DNA from: CAYZMH01 sp964479445
GTDB taxonomy: Bacteria > Bacteroidota > Bacteroidia > Bacteroidales > GCA-2748055
Direction of reading: 5' to 3'
Assembly (NCBI GenBank): GCA_964479445.1
Contig: CAYZMH010000117.1
Span: 1 to 7,819, forward strand
Length of the DNA: 7,819 nucleotides
Below are positions 7,777 through 7,819 of this stretch, piece by piece; position 1 is the stretch's first letter, and each line of letters starts with the position of its first letter. The notes below the pieces were generated by a model. It searched no databases and had not been told where the DNA came from. It was given only the letters and a program-made list of their open reading frames with translations. The position numbers and the translations under genes were made by a program.

Positions 7777-7819
7777 GCAGCAGGGCTCACGCCCTGCACC
7801 TCTCGCACCACCGTACATA
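7768..7819 (-). mobile_element. 3' end of a group II intron (domain VI and end of domain V), partial
   Basis: Read on the minus strand, the right edge looks like the 3' end of a bacterial group II intron. From 7819 it starts with TATGTACGGTGG, like the 3' strand of domain V (GTACGGT). A complete domain VI hairpin follows, and the sequence ends in CTACTCGAT, so the last two bases are AT, matching the family's AY ending. The predicted 3' splice site lies between 7768 (intron) and 7767 (exon). The rest, including the other half of domain V and any reverse transcriptase/maturase gene, lies beyond the window. The intron is antisense to the transporter gene, so it could not splice from that mRNA. 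Whether it is complete and active cannot be judged here. Confidence 0.8.
7771..7804 (-). ncRNA. Group II intron domain VI with bulged branch-point adenosine
   Basis: On the minus strand, GAGAGG (7804-7799) pairs with CCT-A-CTC (7777-7771), leaving the A at 7774 as a single bulge. That A is the seventh base from the predicted intron end, which is the known branch-point position (7 or 8). Inside, after a small T/TG internal loop, is a perfect 7-bp stem, GCAGGGC (7797-7791) and GCCCTGC (7786-7780), closed by a GTGA loop that fits GNRA. On the plus strand the loop would read TCAC and no T run follows, so a terminator for the transporter gene is a poorer explanation. Confidence 0.8.

Noticed and set aside
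7780..7797. Perfect 7-bp hairpin just after the transporter stop, as an intrinsic terminator
   Set aside because: No T run follows on the plus strand, and the hairpin is better explained as part of group II intron domain VI on the minus strand.
7375..7818. A minus-strand frame running in from the right edge
   Set aside because: It is antisense to the transporter, and its first part would be translation of intron domains V and VI. The low-complexity product resembles no family.

Overview
The window most likely comes from a bacterium of the Bacteroidota. Three things point there: start codons are preceded by A-rich stretches rather than Shine-Dalgarno sites; a TAnnTTTG-type -7 element sits upstream of pgi; and the gene set fits (a periplasmic-type Tricorn homologue with a Lys/Asp-rich linker, a very long KamA-family radical SAM protein, and a short bacterial-type glucose-6-phosphate isomerase). 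The genus cannot be told from the sequence alone.

Layout. Positions 1-2950 (+) hold the 3' part of a Tricorn-type protease gene, open at the left edge, followed by a probable intrinsic terminator. Converging on it is a 728-residue KamA-family radical SAM aminomutase (3014-5200, -). A 191-bp divergent spacer carries the likely pgi promoter and a hairpin that would lie at the very start of the pgi transcript. Then come pgi (5392-6735, +) and, after 117 bp, a ten-helix EamA/DMT transporter (6853-7776, +). At the right edge the minus strand carries what looks like the 3' end of a group II intron: domain VI with a GNRA loop, a bulged branch-point A seven nucleotides from the end, and a terminal AT.

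The genes do not form one pathway. Tricorn belongs to peptide degradation, pgi is central sugar metabolism, the transporter is of unknown substrate, and the aminomutase stands alone without fermentation or acetyltransferase partners. I found no multi-gene system that looks new. The two most informative observations are these. First, the KamA protein keeps the [4Fe-4S], PLP-lysine and carboxylate-binding residues of lysine 2,3-aminomutase, but has Lys and Asn where that enzyme has its two lysine-binding Asp residues. This is the combination described for glutamate 2,3-aminomutase. Second, the antisense group II intron end appears to supply the last two codons and the stop codon of the transporter gene.
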